NCBI GenBank assembly: GCA_019186985.1
Contig: JABARQ010000013.1
Location: forward strand, 62,001 to 126,000
Reading direction: 5' to 3'
Source of the DNA: Prosthecobacter sp.
GTDB lineage: Bacteria; Verrucomicrobiota; Verrucomicrobiia; Verrucomicrobiales; Verrucomicrobiaceae
Length of the DNA: 64,000 nt
The position numbers were made by a program, and so were the translations under genes. Shown in pieces: positions 49,154 through 57,879 of the stretch (positions are counted from its first letter, which is position 1; the number at the start of each line of letters is the position of its first letter). The notes under the pieces are model-generated. The model worked only from the letters and a program-made list of their open reading frames with translations. It searched no databases and had not been told where the DNA came from.

Positions 49154-51370
49154 ATGGAAAACACCCTGCTTCTTCCGCCTTCACCGGCTGGCCAGTCATC
49201 GACCCTGTCCCGAATTCACGAGACGTCGGCCAAGTTCCAGCGCTACAAGATCCTGCTGCACCGCCGCTGGTGGTTCCTGCTGCTGACGGCGAGCATCGGC
49301 GTGAGCATCGCCGCCCTCCGCATCGCCAGCCGTCCGGTCGCCTACAAGAGCTACGCCAAGCTGGTCGCCGGCGGGCGTGTCGTGGCGAACGAGGGCGGCG
49401 TTGGCTGGCAGGAGTCGCTGACCGACTTCTACGGCACGATCATCGAGACCCTGGAGAGCACGGACATGAAGCGGCGCGCCATGTCCCGCATGCATGTCCT
49501 TCATCCCGACCTGAAGGACAACAACATCGAGATCAAGGTCACGCAGACCAAGGGTTCGGCCATCTTCAACATCTTCGCCACGGGTTCTGATCCCAAGTAT
49601 GTGAAGAGCTTCCTGGACGCCCTGCTGGATGAGTTCACCAATGCGCGTCAGCAGATGCGCGAGCAGGGTCTGGAGCGTGCCCTCAACACCTTCACGGAGA
49701 CGGTGGTGAAGAAGGGCAAGGAACTGCAGGAGCGCACTGAGAAGCTGGAGTCCTTCCGCAAGGCGAACGACATCGTGGTGCTGACGGACGGACGCAACGA
49801 GGCGGCCGCCTTCCTGCTGAACCTCAAGGCACGCCGCGAGGTGCTCGCAGGCCAGCTGAAGGACATTCAGATCGCCCTCGAGGACGTCGACGCCGCCATG
49901 CTGGACCGTGAGCGCGGAGTGGTTCCGGCAGCGGGGGCCGCTCCGGGCGGAGCCGTTGTCAAAAGCCCTGCCGAAGGCAGTTCCGGCTCCAACCTTCCGT
50001 CTCCGACCGTGGACAGCGCCACGGCCGCCAGCCTGGGCCTGACCACCGCTGAGCGTGACTACCTGGAGACCAAGAAGGACATCCTGCGGGTCCAGAACGA
50101 GCGCACCAAGATGCTGCGCAACTTCAAGCCGGGGCATCCCGAGATCGTGGAGCTGGATGAACGCATCGAGTCCGGCAAGCTGCTGCTGGGCAACTTTGCC
50201 GATGAGATCGTCAAGGAGATGCGCAGCCGTGAGGCCACGCTTCACCGTCTGCTCAAGGCGCTCGACTTCCAGATTGAGGAAAAGCAGAAGGCCGCCCTGG
50301 AGCTGGGTGCCAAGCTGGCCGAGCACGAGCGGCTGGAGGAGGACTTCAAGGCCGCCAAGAAGGCCCATGAGGAGATGTACGACCGCATCCTCAAGTTCAC
50401 CGACCTGCAGAACGTGCAGACGGACTATGTGGCCATCCAGGAACGTGCCTGCCCGGCCTTCAAGGACGTGCAGGACTGGGTCAAGCCCATCGTGGTCGGC
50501 TTCATCGGCGGCCTGTTCTTCGGCTGCCTGGTTCTGGTGCTGTTCGACCGGCTGGATGACCGCATGAACTCCTACAGCGAGTTCCAGGGGCTCTTCCCGA
50601 ACGAGGCCGTGCTGGGGCAGATTCCAGAGCAGCGGCAGCGTGGCGACGTGGCGCTTCTCCAGCCCAACGACGAGCGTCACCTTTATGTGGAGGCGTTCCG
50701 CAACGTGCGCTCCTCCATCCTCTTCAAGAACTGGCAGGGCAAGGCGCCGAAGACCATCCTGGTCACCAGCGCCGTGCCCAACGAGGGCAAGACGACGGTC
50801 ACCTCCAACCTGGCCATCACCATGGCGCTCGCCGGTTCGCGCGTGCTGCTGGCCGACTGCGACCTGCGTCGCGGCGGCGTGAGCGAGCTGTTCAAGCTGC
50901 CCGGCTCCCCCGGCCTCAGCGAAGCGCTGCGCGGCAGGCTGGACTGGCGTGATGCGGTGCAGAAGACCGGCTTCCCCGGCCTGGACCTGCTGGCCCGCGG
51001 CGAGGCCTTCGACCAGACCTCCGAGGTGCTGCTTTCCAAGAAGGCCGAGGAGATGCTGCGCGAAATGTCCGACGCCTACGACTATGTCATCTTCGACAGC
51101 GCCCCGGTGCTTGTCGCGGATGACACCGGCAGCTTCGCGCCGAAGCTGGACACCGTCCTGTTTGTCGTCCGCCTGTCCTCCACAATGGCCCGCCTGTCCG
51201 GCAAGGCGCTCGACCTGCTGTATGACCGCCAGGTGAACGTGGGTGGCGTGATCCTGAACCGCTCCAGCACGAACCTGAAGGAGTACACCTACTACAACTA
51301 CGCCAGCTACTACTACACCAAGCCGCCGAAGAAGTCCGGCGAAGCGCCCTCCGCCTCCCAGCAGGCTTGA
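49154..51370 (+). CDS. Wzc-like chain-length determinant fused to a bacterial tyrosine kinase
   Basis: This 738-residue inner-membrane protein has a Wzz-type periplasmic domain (about 30-455, with long coiled coil) between two transmembrane helices, and a cytosolic BY-kinase domain. Walker A is SAVPNEGKTTVTSNLA near residue 540, Walker A' is VLLADCDLRRGGV, and FDSAPVLVADD is the Walker B-like site. The C-terminal tail EYTYYNYASYYYT holds seven Tyr residues for autophosphorylation. It controls polysaccharide chain length by cycles of phosphorylation with a Wzb-type phosphatase, which is not in this window. It closes the exopolysaccharide locus. Confidence 0.93.
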   Translation: MENTLLLPPSPAGQSSTLSRIHETSAKFQRYKILLHRRWWFLLLTASIGVSIAALRIASRPVAYKSYAKLVAGGRVVANEGGVGWQESLTDFYGTIIETLESTDMKRRAMSRMHVLHPDLKDNNIEIKVTQTKGSAIFNIFATGSDPKYVKSFLDALLDEFTNARQQMREQGLERALNTFTETVVKKGKELQERTEKLESFRKANDIVVLTDGRNEAAAFLLNLKARREVLAGQLKDIQIALEDVDAAMLDRERGVVPAAGAAPGGAVVKSPAEGSSGSNLPSPTVDSATAASLGLTTAERDYLETKKDILRVQNERTKMLRNFKPGHPEIVELDERIESGKLLLGNFADEIVKEMRSREATLHRLLKALDFQIEEKQKAALELGAKLAEHERLEEDFKAAKKAHEEMYDRILKFTDLQNVQTDYVAIQERACPAFKDVQDWVKPIVVGFIGGLFFGCLVLVLFDRLDDRMNSYSEFQGLFPNEAVLGQIPEQRQRGDVALLQPNDERHLYVEAFRNVRSSILFKNWQGKAPKTILVTSAVPNEGKTTVTSNLAITMALAGSRVLLADCDLRRGGVSELFKLPGSPGLSEALRGRLDWRDAVQKTGFPGLDLLARGEAFDQTSEVLLSKKAEEMLREMSDAYDYVIFDSAPVLVADDTGSFAPKLDTVLFVVRLSSTMARLSGKALDLLYDRQVNVGGVILNRSSTNLKEYTYYNYASYYYTKPPKKSGEAPSASQQA

Positions 51371-51436
51371 TCCAGCGCCCCGCGCTGAACTGGTTTAACC
51401 TATCGTTTGTTTGTTCGTCGGTTCATGTCGTCGGTT

Positions 51437-52630
51437 ATGATCAAGCTCGCCCTCCCGTGCCTTCTTCTGCTGGCCCTGTCGTCAGCCCTTGCCGAACCCG
51501 CCAAGGTGCGCCTTTGGCCCCAGGGGGCTCCGGGAGCCAGGGGGGATTCGGACAAGGACCAGCCCTTTCTGCTGGTCTGGCCGGCTCCGAAGGACAAGGC
51601 GAACGGTGCGGCCTTTGTGGTCTGCCCTGGCGGCGGCTATGGCGGTCTGGCTGCGGATCATGAAGGGACGCAGGTGGCCAGATGGCTGAACGGCAGGGGC
51701 GTGAGCGCCTTTGTCCTGCACTACCGCCTTGGCACCAGCGGCTATCATTTTCCCATCCAGCTCCTGGACGTGCAGCGGGCCATCCGGCATGTCCGTGCCG
51801 GTGCGAAGCAGTATGACATCGATCCGGGCCGCATCGGCATCATGGGCTTTTCCGCAGGCGGGCACCTCACCTCCATGGCGGCGACGATGTTTGATGAGAA
51901 GCCTGAAGGCATGACCCAGGATGAGGTGGACCAGGTGAGCGCCAGGCCTGATGTCGCCGCCCCGACCTATCCGGTGATCTCGATGACCGAGGGCTTCGGG
52001 CACAAGGGTTCGCGGAAGAACCTGCTCGGTCCGGCGGACACGGACGAACTTGCCAGGCATGTCAGCACGGAGCTGCGGGTGACGGAAAAGACGCCTCCCG
52101 TCTTCATCTTTCACACGGACGAGGACACGGTGGTTCCGGCGGAGAACCCGGTCGCGTTCTACCTGGCCTGCCGGAGGCACGGCGTACCCGCCGAGATGCA
52201 CATCTACCGTCCCGGACCCCACGGCGTCGGCCTGTTTCTGGGTGACCCGGTGCTTGGAAGCTGGAGCCGTCACCTGGACGACTGGTTGCGTAACCAGGGA
52301 TTTTACAAGCCTGTGAAGCGTGCCGCCCTCAGCGGACGTCTGAGCGTCAACGGCACGCCGGTGAGCTGGGGCAGCGTCATCTTCACGCCCGAGGATCCGG
52401 CGGCGCCGCTCGCCTGCGCCCGCGTCATGCATGGCAACTTCAAGCTCGACGAGAAGAGCGGGCCTGTGCAAGGCCGGGTTAGGCTGACGGTGAGCTACAG
52501 CGCGGCGGACGTGCCCGGCCTGGAGACGGCGGACGGCACGGTCACCACGCAGGAGCAGAAGCCCGGGGCAGGGGCCTGGAGCATTGAGATCAAGGGCGGC
52601 GACAAGCTGAGCCTGGAAATCAGCCGCTGA
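51437..52630 (+). CDS. Secreted alpha/beta hydrolase with C-terminal transthyretin-like domain
   Basis: This 397-residue exported esterase has a signal peptide (MIKLALPCLLLLALSSALAE), a GGGYGGLAADHEG oxyanion loop, the nucleophile Ser139 in GFSAGGH, an Asp in HTDEDTVVP and a His in GPHGVG. The last 95 residues (LSGRLSVNGTPVSWGSVIFT onward) look like a carboxypeptidase-regulatory, transthyretin-like domain. It probably removes acyl groups from a polysaccharide. The ATG at 51437 is preferred for the signal peptide; 51407 is an alternative. Confidence 0.85.
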   Translation: MIKLALPCLLLLALSSALAEPAKVRLWPQGAPGARGDSDKDQPFLLVWPAPKDKANGAAFVVCPGGGYGGLAADHEGTQVARWLNGRGVSAFVLHYRLGTSGYHFPIQLLDVQRAIRHVRAGAKQYDIDPGRIGIMGFSAGGHLTSMAATMFDEKPEGMTQDEVDQVSARPDVAAPTYPVISMTEGFGHKGSRKNLLGPADTDELARHVSTELRVTEKTPPVFIFHTDEDTVVPAENPVAFYLACRRHGVPAEMHIYRPGPHGVGLFLGDPVLGSWSRHLDDWLRNQGFYKPVKRAALSGRLSVNGTPVSWGSVIFTPEDPAAPLACARVMHGNFKLDEKSGPVQGRVRLTVSYSAADVPGLETADGTVTTQEQKPGAGAWSIEIKGGDKLSLEISR

Positions 52631-52702
52631 AGCCCGCACGGGTGAAGATCAGCCGTGGATGCTGCAAACAACAGGCGTCGGAGCGGCGTTTTCCTCAGCC
52701 TC

Positions 52703-53542
52703 ATGCGTCAGCTTGTCTCCATTCTTTTTCTTCTTTCCTGCGGCCAGGCCGCCGAGCCTCTTGAAATCCGCCTCTGGCCTAAAGGGGCGCCTGGCAGGAT
52801 GCTGCCGCATTCCAAGGCCACGGAGGATTTCATCCGCACCAAGGCCGGCAAAAGCACCGTGACCGACATCCATGATCCGAGCATCACGGTGTACCGGCCG
52901 GAAAAGCCGAACGGCACCAGCGTGGTCGTGGCGCCTGGCGGTGGTTATGTGTTTCTCTCCGCCATTCATGAAGGCGGTCAGGTCTGCGAGTGGTTCCAGG
53001 GCCTGGGCGTGACCGGCGTGCTGCTCAAGTACCGCACCCCGACTCGTGACGAGGCCGCTCCCCATGAAAAGCCCGCCGCAGACGCCGGCCGTGCGATTGA
53101 GCTGGTGCGTCAGCACTCCAAGGAGTGGGGGCTGGATCCAAAGCGCGTGGGCCTGCTTGGCTTCAGCGCGGGAGGCAACCTGCTGGCGCACCTGGCCTGT
53201 GACCGTCCTGCGACCCGGGCCCTGCCCGACTTTGGCATCATGATTTATGGCGGCGGCTTTATGGATCATGCCGATCCCACGAAGTTCCGGCAGGGTTTCA
53301 GCGTGCCGGCGGATGCGCCGCCCATGTTCCTGGCCTGCGCCCATGATGACGGGCAGAATCCGGCTGCGGCGGCCAGGCTCTATCTGGAATACAAGAGGAA
53401 CAACCTTCCCGCCGAGCTGCACCTCTTCACCCAGGGCGGCCACGGCTTCGGCATGAGGAACAACAAGCAGCCCATCAACGCCTGGCCGCAGCGATGCGCG
53501 GAATGGATGAGCGCGATGGGATGGATGCCAAAGGCTGAGTGA
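52703..53542 (+). CDS. Secreted alpha/beta hydrolase (BD-FAE-like esterase)
   Basis: This 279-residue protein has a signal peptide (MRQLVSILFLLSCGQAAE), an APGGGYVFLS oxyanion region, nucleophile Ser155 in GFSAGGN, and HDDGQNP and GGHGFG for the Asp and His of the triad. It shares EIRLWPKGAPG with the previous gene (VRLWPQGAPG), so the two are paralogues in a tandem pair. A carbohydrate esterase role is likely. The start at 52703 is 72 bp after the previous stop. Confidence 0.87.
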   Translation: MRQLVSILFLLSCGQAAEPLEIRLWPKGAPGRMLPHSKATEDFIRTKAGKSTVTDIHDPSITVYRPEKPNGTSVVVAPGGGYVFLSAIHEGGQVCEWFQGLGVTGVLLKYRTPTRDEAAPHEKPAADAGRAIELVRQHSKEWGLDPKRVGLLGFSAGGNLLAHLACDRPATRALPDFGIMIYGGGFMDHADPTKFRQGFSVPADAPPMFLACAHDDGQNPAAAARLYLEYKRNNLPAELHLFTQGGHGFGMRNNKQPINAWPQRCAEWMSAMGWMPKAE

Positions 53543-53573
53543 TCGGCCGCGCCTGGGGCGTTTGGGTCTTTCC

Positions 53574-55325
53574 ATGCGTCTTCATCCAGCCTTCATCGCC
53601 CTTTCCCTCCTCTGCTCCAGCCTGCTGCGGGCCGCTGACGACTATCAGCCGGGGCCTGACTCCAAGCCCCAGCCGGGCGTGCCCAAGGGAGAGATCCTGA
53701 AGTTTGAGTTTTCGAAGAGCCGCATCTTCCCGGGCACGGTTCGCGACGTCTGGGTCTATGTGCCGGCCCAGTATCAGCCGGAGACGCCCGCCTGCGTCCA
53801 TGTGAACCAGGACGGCGTCCAATGGCAGGCGCCGGTGGTGTTTGACAACCTGATCGCCAAAAAGGAGATGCCTGTGACGATCGGGATCTTCGTGATGCAC
53901 GGCCGCGTGCCCGCCATCGACGGCACCAGGGCGCTCGACCGCTACAACCGGAGCGTCGAGTATGACGGTCTGGGGGATGCCTATGCGAGGTTCCTGCTGG
54001 AGGAGCTGCTGCCCGAGGTGGAGACGATGAAGACGACGGACGGGCGCGCCATCCGGCTCTCCAAAAACGGCAACGACCGCTGCATCGCCGGCAGCAGCAG
54101 CGGGGCCATCTGCGCCTTCACCGCCGCCTGGGAGCGGCCGGAGGAGTTCAGCCGCGTGTTCAGCAGCATCGGCACCTTTGTCGACCAGCGTGGTGGCAAT
54201 GATTATCCGGTGATGATCCGCAAGCATGAGCCGAAGGCGCTGCGGGTCTTCCTTCAGGACGGCAGCAACGATGCCAACGGCACGGGTGGGAACTGGTTCC
54301 TTGCCAATCAGGAGATGCTCTCAGCCTTTGAGTTTGCCGGTTATGAGGTCAATCACGCCTGGGGTGATGGCGGTCACAATGGCAAGCATGCCACCGCGAT
54401 TCTTCCTGACGCACTGCGCTGGTTGTGGAAGGACTGGCCGAAGCCGGTGACGCGCGGCACGGGTTCCAAGGCCCCCGTCATGGAGGTGCTGGGCGCCGGG
54501 TCCGAGTGGCAGCTGGTGAGCGAGGGCCATGGTTTCACCGAAGGTCCGGCGGTGAACGCCAGGGGCGAGGTGTTCTTCACCGACATTCCGAACAGCCGCA
54601 TTCACAAGATCGGTTTGGATGGCAAGGTGTCCGTCTTCGCGGAGGACGCCGGCAAGGCCAACGGCCTGATGTTCGGTCCGGACGGCCGCCTTTACGCCTG
54701 TGCGAACGGAAGGAGGCAGATTGTCGCCTATGAGGAAGACGGCAGGGCGTCTGTCATCGCCGAGGGCCTGGAGTCGAACGACCTTTGCGTAGCCAGCAAC
54801 GGCAACATCTATGTGACCGACCCGCCGAACCGTCAGGTCTGGCTGATCACGCCCAAGGGTGGGAAGCGTGTGGTGGACACGAATGACAAAGGCGGGCTGG
54901 CCTTTCCGAACGGCGTGCGGCTGACGCCCGATCAGAGCCTGCTGCTGGTGGCGGACATGCGCGGCCGGTTTGTCTGGAGCTATCACATCCAGCCTGACGG
55001 CGGCCTCAGTGCGAAGCAGCCCTATCATCACCTGCGCCTTCCGGATGACAAGATGGAGAGCGGCGCGGATGGCATGACCCTCGACTCCAAGGGTCGGCTC
55101 TATGTCACCACGCATCTTGGGCTGCAGTTTTGTGACCAGGCCGGGCGGGTGAACGGCATCATCGCCAGCCCGCAGCGCAAGTGGCTGGCCAACGCCGTCT
55201 TTGGAGGCGCGGGCTTTGACCAGCTGTTTGTCTGCTGCTCGGACAAGGTTTTCAAGCGCCGTACGACGGTGAGGGGCGTGCGTTCCGCAGACGCGCCGGT
55301 CAAGCCTGAAAAGCCGCGCCTGTGA
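53574..55325 (+). CDS. Esterase fused to SMP-30/gluconolactonase-like propeller
   Basis: This 583-residue secreted protein has a signal peptide and then an esterase D-like domain (about 40-300) with a G-x-S-x-G elbow GSSSG (Ser175) and a WGDGGHNG His. An SMP-30/gluconolaconase/LRE-like beta propeller follows (about 310-575) with SEGHGFTEGPAVNARGEVF and GKANGLMFGPDGRLYAC. One chain could remove an ester and open a lactone of a sugar acid. It follows the previous hydrolase by 31 bp and completes a set of three. The ATG at 53574 is chosen over a TTG at 53562. Confidence 0.86.
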   Translation: MRLHPAFIALSLLCSSLLRAADDYQPGPDSKPQPGVPKGEILKFEFSKSRIFPGTVRDVWVYVPAQYQPETPACVHVNQDGVQWQAPVVFDNLIAKKEMPVTIGIFVMHGRVPAIDGTRALDRYNRSVEYDGLGDAYARFLLEELLPEVETMKTTDGRAIRLSKNGNDRCIAGSSSGAICAFTAAWERPEEFSRVFSSIGTFVDQRGGNDYPVMIRKHEPKALRVFLQDGSNDANGTGGNWFLANQEMLSAFEFAGYEVNHAWGDGGHNGKHATAILPDALRWLWKDWPKPVTRGTGSKAPVMEVLGAGSEWQLVSEGHGFTEGPAVNARGEVFFTDIPNSRIHKIGLDGKVSVFAEDAGKANGLMFGPDGRLYACANGRRQIVAYEEDGRASVIAEGLESNDLCVASNGNIYVTDPPNRQVWLITPKGGKRVVDTNDKGGLAFPNGVRLTPDQSLLLVADMRGRFVWSYHIQPDGGLSAKQPYHHLRLPDDKMESGADGMTLDSKGRLYVTTHLGLQFCDQAGRVNGIIASPQRKWLANAVFGGAGFDQLFVCCSDKVFKRRTTVRGVRSADAPVKPEKPRL

Positions 55326-55346
55326 GACGAGGCGCGGCGCGCCCGT

Positions 55347-55661
55347 TCAGCCCTGGGCGGAGCCGCCTTCGCCAAGCTGGCGGAGATAATCAAAAGTGTA
55401 GAGGCAGGTGTTGTGGCCGTCGCTGAAGTCAAACTGGATGGCGTAGCCGCCGACAGGCCGCCAGCCGCGCACGATGACGCCGGGATAGCTCTTCTGGTCC
55501 GTGCCGCCGATGCGGCGGCCGAGAAGGTCGCGCTCGCCGGTGTTCTCGGCGCTGGGCGAGGCTGCGCGCAGGGCCTCGCAGGTGAGGTACTGCTCATGGC
55601 CGTCCTTCCAGAGGATGGCGAGTTCGTGGCCGATGAGTTCGATGCGTTCGGGGGCGGTCAT
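55347..55661 (-). CDS. DUF971 (GBBH-like N-terminal) protein
   Basis: This 104-residue protein starts MTAPERIELIGHELAILWKD and has the DUF971 core: QYLTCEALRAASPSAE, PVGGYAIQFDFSDGHNTC and YTFDYLRQLGE. The domain also forms the zinc-binding N-terminus of gamma-butyrobetaine hydroxylases and appears alone near iron-sulfur or ATPase genes. Its function is unknown. It lies 14 bp after recG on the same strand and is probably cotranscribed. Confidence 0.85.
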   Translation of the reverse strand: MTAPERIELIGHELAILWKDGHEQYLTCEALRAASPSAENTGERDLLGRRIGGTDQKSYPGVIVRGWRPVGGYAIQFDFSDGHNTCLYTFDYLRQLGEGGSAQG

Positions 55662-55675
55662 GGGGGCTGGGCTGC

Positions 55676-57784
55676 TTATTGCATCATGGCCTGCGGGTCG
55701 TCATCCTGAAAGACAAAGGCGCGTATTCCGGCGAAGCGTGCGCCCTTGAGCAGCGGATCGGCGTCGAGGGTCTTTTCCGCGAGCTGACGTGCGAGGCGGA
55801 CCAGGCGTGTGTCCGCCAGCAGCTCGGAAAAGCGCAGGGGTGCCTGGCCGCTCTGGGCCTTGCCGAGGATGTCGCCGGGGCCTCGCCGACGCAGGTCCTC
55901 CTCGCTGATGCGGAAGCCGTCGGTGGTTTCCTCCATGATGGCGAGGCGCTCCTTTGCCTCCTCGTCCTTGTCGGGGATGAAGAGGACGCAGTAGGAGGTG
56001 TGCTCACCGCGTCCGATCCTGCCCCGGAGCTGGTGGAGCTGTGCCAGGCCGTAGCGTTCGGCATGGTGGATGTACATGATGTTGGCGTTGGGCACGTCCA
56101 CGCCGACCTCGATGACGGTGGTGCTGACCAGGGCGTCGGTCCTGCCGGCGCGGAAGTCACGCATGACCGCCTCCTTCTCCTCGGCGGAGAGCCTGCCGTG
56201 CAGGAGGCCTACCTGAAAGTGTGGCAGCCTTTTCGTCCACTCCTCGTGCCCTTTCTTCGCGGCGGTGACGTCGAGCTTCTCAGACTCCTCAATCAGGGGG
56301 TAGACCAGGTAGGCCTGGCGTCCCTGCTCAAGCTGGGCGCGAAGGAACTCCGCCGCCTCGTCCGTGCGCGAGGCCGGGCGCACCTTGGTGGTGATTTTGC
56401 CGCGCTCCTTCGGACGCTCGTCGAGGGTGGAGACGTCGAGGTCGCCATAGAGCGTGAGGGTCAGTGTGCGCGGAATGGGCGTGGCGGTCATCACCAGCAC
56501 GTCCGGTGTGTCGCCCTTGCGGATGAGCCTGGCGCGCTGGGCCACGCCGAACTTGTGCTGTTCGTCGATCACCACGAGGCCGAGATCACGCACCAGGTTT
56601 TCATCATGAAGCAGGGCGTGCGTGCCGATGACGACCTGGCTGCGTCCGGAGCTGGTTTTGGAAAACAGCTCCACGCCACCTTCCTCGGCACGGCTGCCGG
56701 TGCGCAGGGCCACGTTGACACCGAGGGGCTCGAGCCACCTGCGGGCGTTTTGAAAATGCTGCTCGGCCAGGATCTGCGTCGGGGCCATGAGCGCGGCCTG
56801 GCGTCCGCTTTCCACCGCACCGAGCATGGCGGCGAAGGCCACGACGGTCTTGCCGCTGCCGACATCTCCATGCAGCAGGCGGTTCATGGGGGCGGGGCAG
56901 GCCATGTCGCGCTGAATCTCCTGGAGCGAGCGCTTCTGCGCGCCGGTCATTTCAAAAGGCAGCGCCTTTTCGAAGTCACGCGCCAGTTCACCGGCGGTGT
57001 GTGAGCGTCCGCCGGCCTCCAGCACGGCGCGGCGCCGGCGCACGACCCGCAGCTGGTAGCCGTAAAACTCCTCCAGGGCGAGGTAGCGGCGCGCCTTTTC
57101 CAGATCCTCCATCGTCGGGGCGAAGTGCACGGCCTTCAGGGCGCGCGCCCGGTTCCAGCCGGCAAACTCACCCGCCGTGCTCGGTCGTGGCAGGAGGTCG
57201 CCGATGAAGTCGTCGCCGAGGCTGCGCACGACATGCCAGGCGGCGGTGCGCAGCGCCTTCTGGGTGACGCCGGAACGCAGCCGGTAGACGGGGGTGATGC
57301 GGCCCGTATGGAGGGTTTCACCCTCCTCCTCTTCGATGACCTCGAACTCCGGGTGGTCGATGGACAGGCGGCCCTTCCATTCCTTGATGCGGCCGTAGAC
57401 GGCGAGGCGCTGGCCTTCGGCGATGACACGGCTCATGTAGGGCATGTTCCACCAGCGCAGCGTCAGGAGCTGGCCCATGGCCGAGCCGCCGACGGGCTCC
57501 ACCTGCGCCTCGAACATGCCGGCTCCGCGCCTTTTGCCGAAGAATTTGTTGCCGGTTTTGGTGACGGTCACCTGGTGGCAGGCCGGCTGGGCCGAGGGCT
57601 GGAAGACCGAGTCGGCGGCCCGGGTGCGGTCCTCATGGCGGAAGGGGATCCACAGGAGCACGTCCTGGATCGTGGCGACGCCCTCCCTTGCCAGCGCGGA
57701 AGCCGTCCTTGCCGGCAGTCCGGGGACGTCGGCAAGCGTGGTGGAGAGGGGCGTGGCCATGCGTTCAGGAGAAAGGCGCGCCAT
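55676..57784 (-). CDS. recG: ATP-dependent DNA helicase RecG
   Basis: This 702-residue protein has an OB-fold wedge domain (about 70-220), then the helicase core: GDVGSGKTVVAFAAML (Walker A), VVIDEQHKFG (DEQH box), VLVMTATPIPRTL and a C-terminal RIGRGEHTSYC. RecG reverses stalled replication forks and branched DNA. Length is close to E. coli RecG (693). The ATG at 57784 or 57760 is likely; an in-frame TTG at 57823 would extend it. A divergent speA gene begins 96 bp away. Confidence 0.95.
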   Translation of the reverse strand: MARLSPERMATPLSTTLADVPGLPARTASALAREGVATIQDVLLWIPFRHEDRTRAADSVFQPSAQPACHQVTVTKTGNKFFGKRRGAGMFEAQVEPVGGSAMGQLLTLRWWNMPYMSRVIAEGQRLAVYGRIKEWKGRLSIDHPEFEVIEEEEGETLHTGRITPVYRLRSGVTQKALRTAAWHVVRSLGDDFIGDLLPRPSTAGEFAGWNRARALKAVHFAPTMEDLEKARRYLALEEFYGYQLRVVRRRRAVLEAGGRSHTAGELARDFEKALPFEMTGAQKRSLQEIQRDMACPAPMNRLLHGDVGSGKTVVAFAAMLGAVESGRQAALMAPTQILAEQHFQNARRWLEPLGVNVALRTGSRAEEGGVELFSKTSSGRSQVVIGTHALLHDENLVRDLGLVVIDEQHKFGVAQRARLIRKGDTPDVLVMTATPIPRTLTLTLYGDLDVSTLDERPKERGKITTKVRPASRTDEAAEFLRAQLEQGRQAYLVYPLIEESEKLDVTAAKKGHEEWTKRLPHFQVGLLHGRLSAEEKEAVMRDFRAGRTDALVSTTVIEVGVDVPNANIMYIHHAERYGLAQLHQLRGRIGRGEHTSYCVLFIPDKDEEAKERLAIMEETTDGFRISEEDLRRRGPGDILGKAQSGQAPLRFSELLADTRLVRLARQLAEKTLDADPLLKGARFAGIRAFVFQDDDPQAMMQ

Positions 57785-57879
57785 CCTGGCAGCATCACCG
57801 GCGCTGTCCAAATCAAACCGCAATCTTCACTTTTCATCCCTGGGATTGCCCCCATAATCGCCCCCCTCCTTTCACCCCC

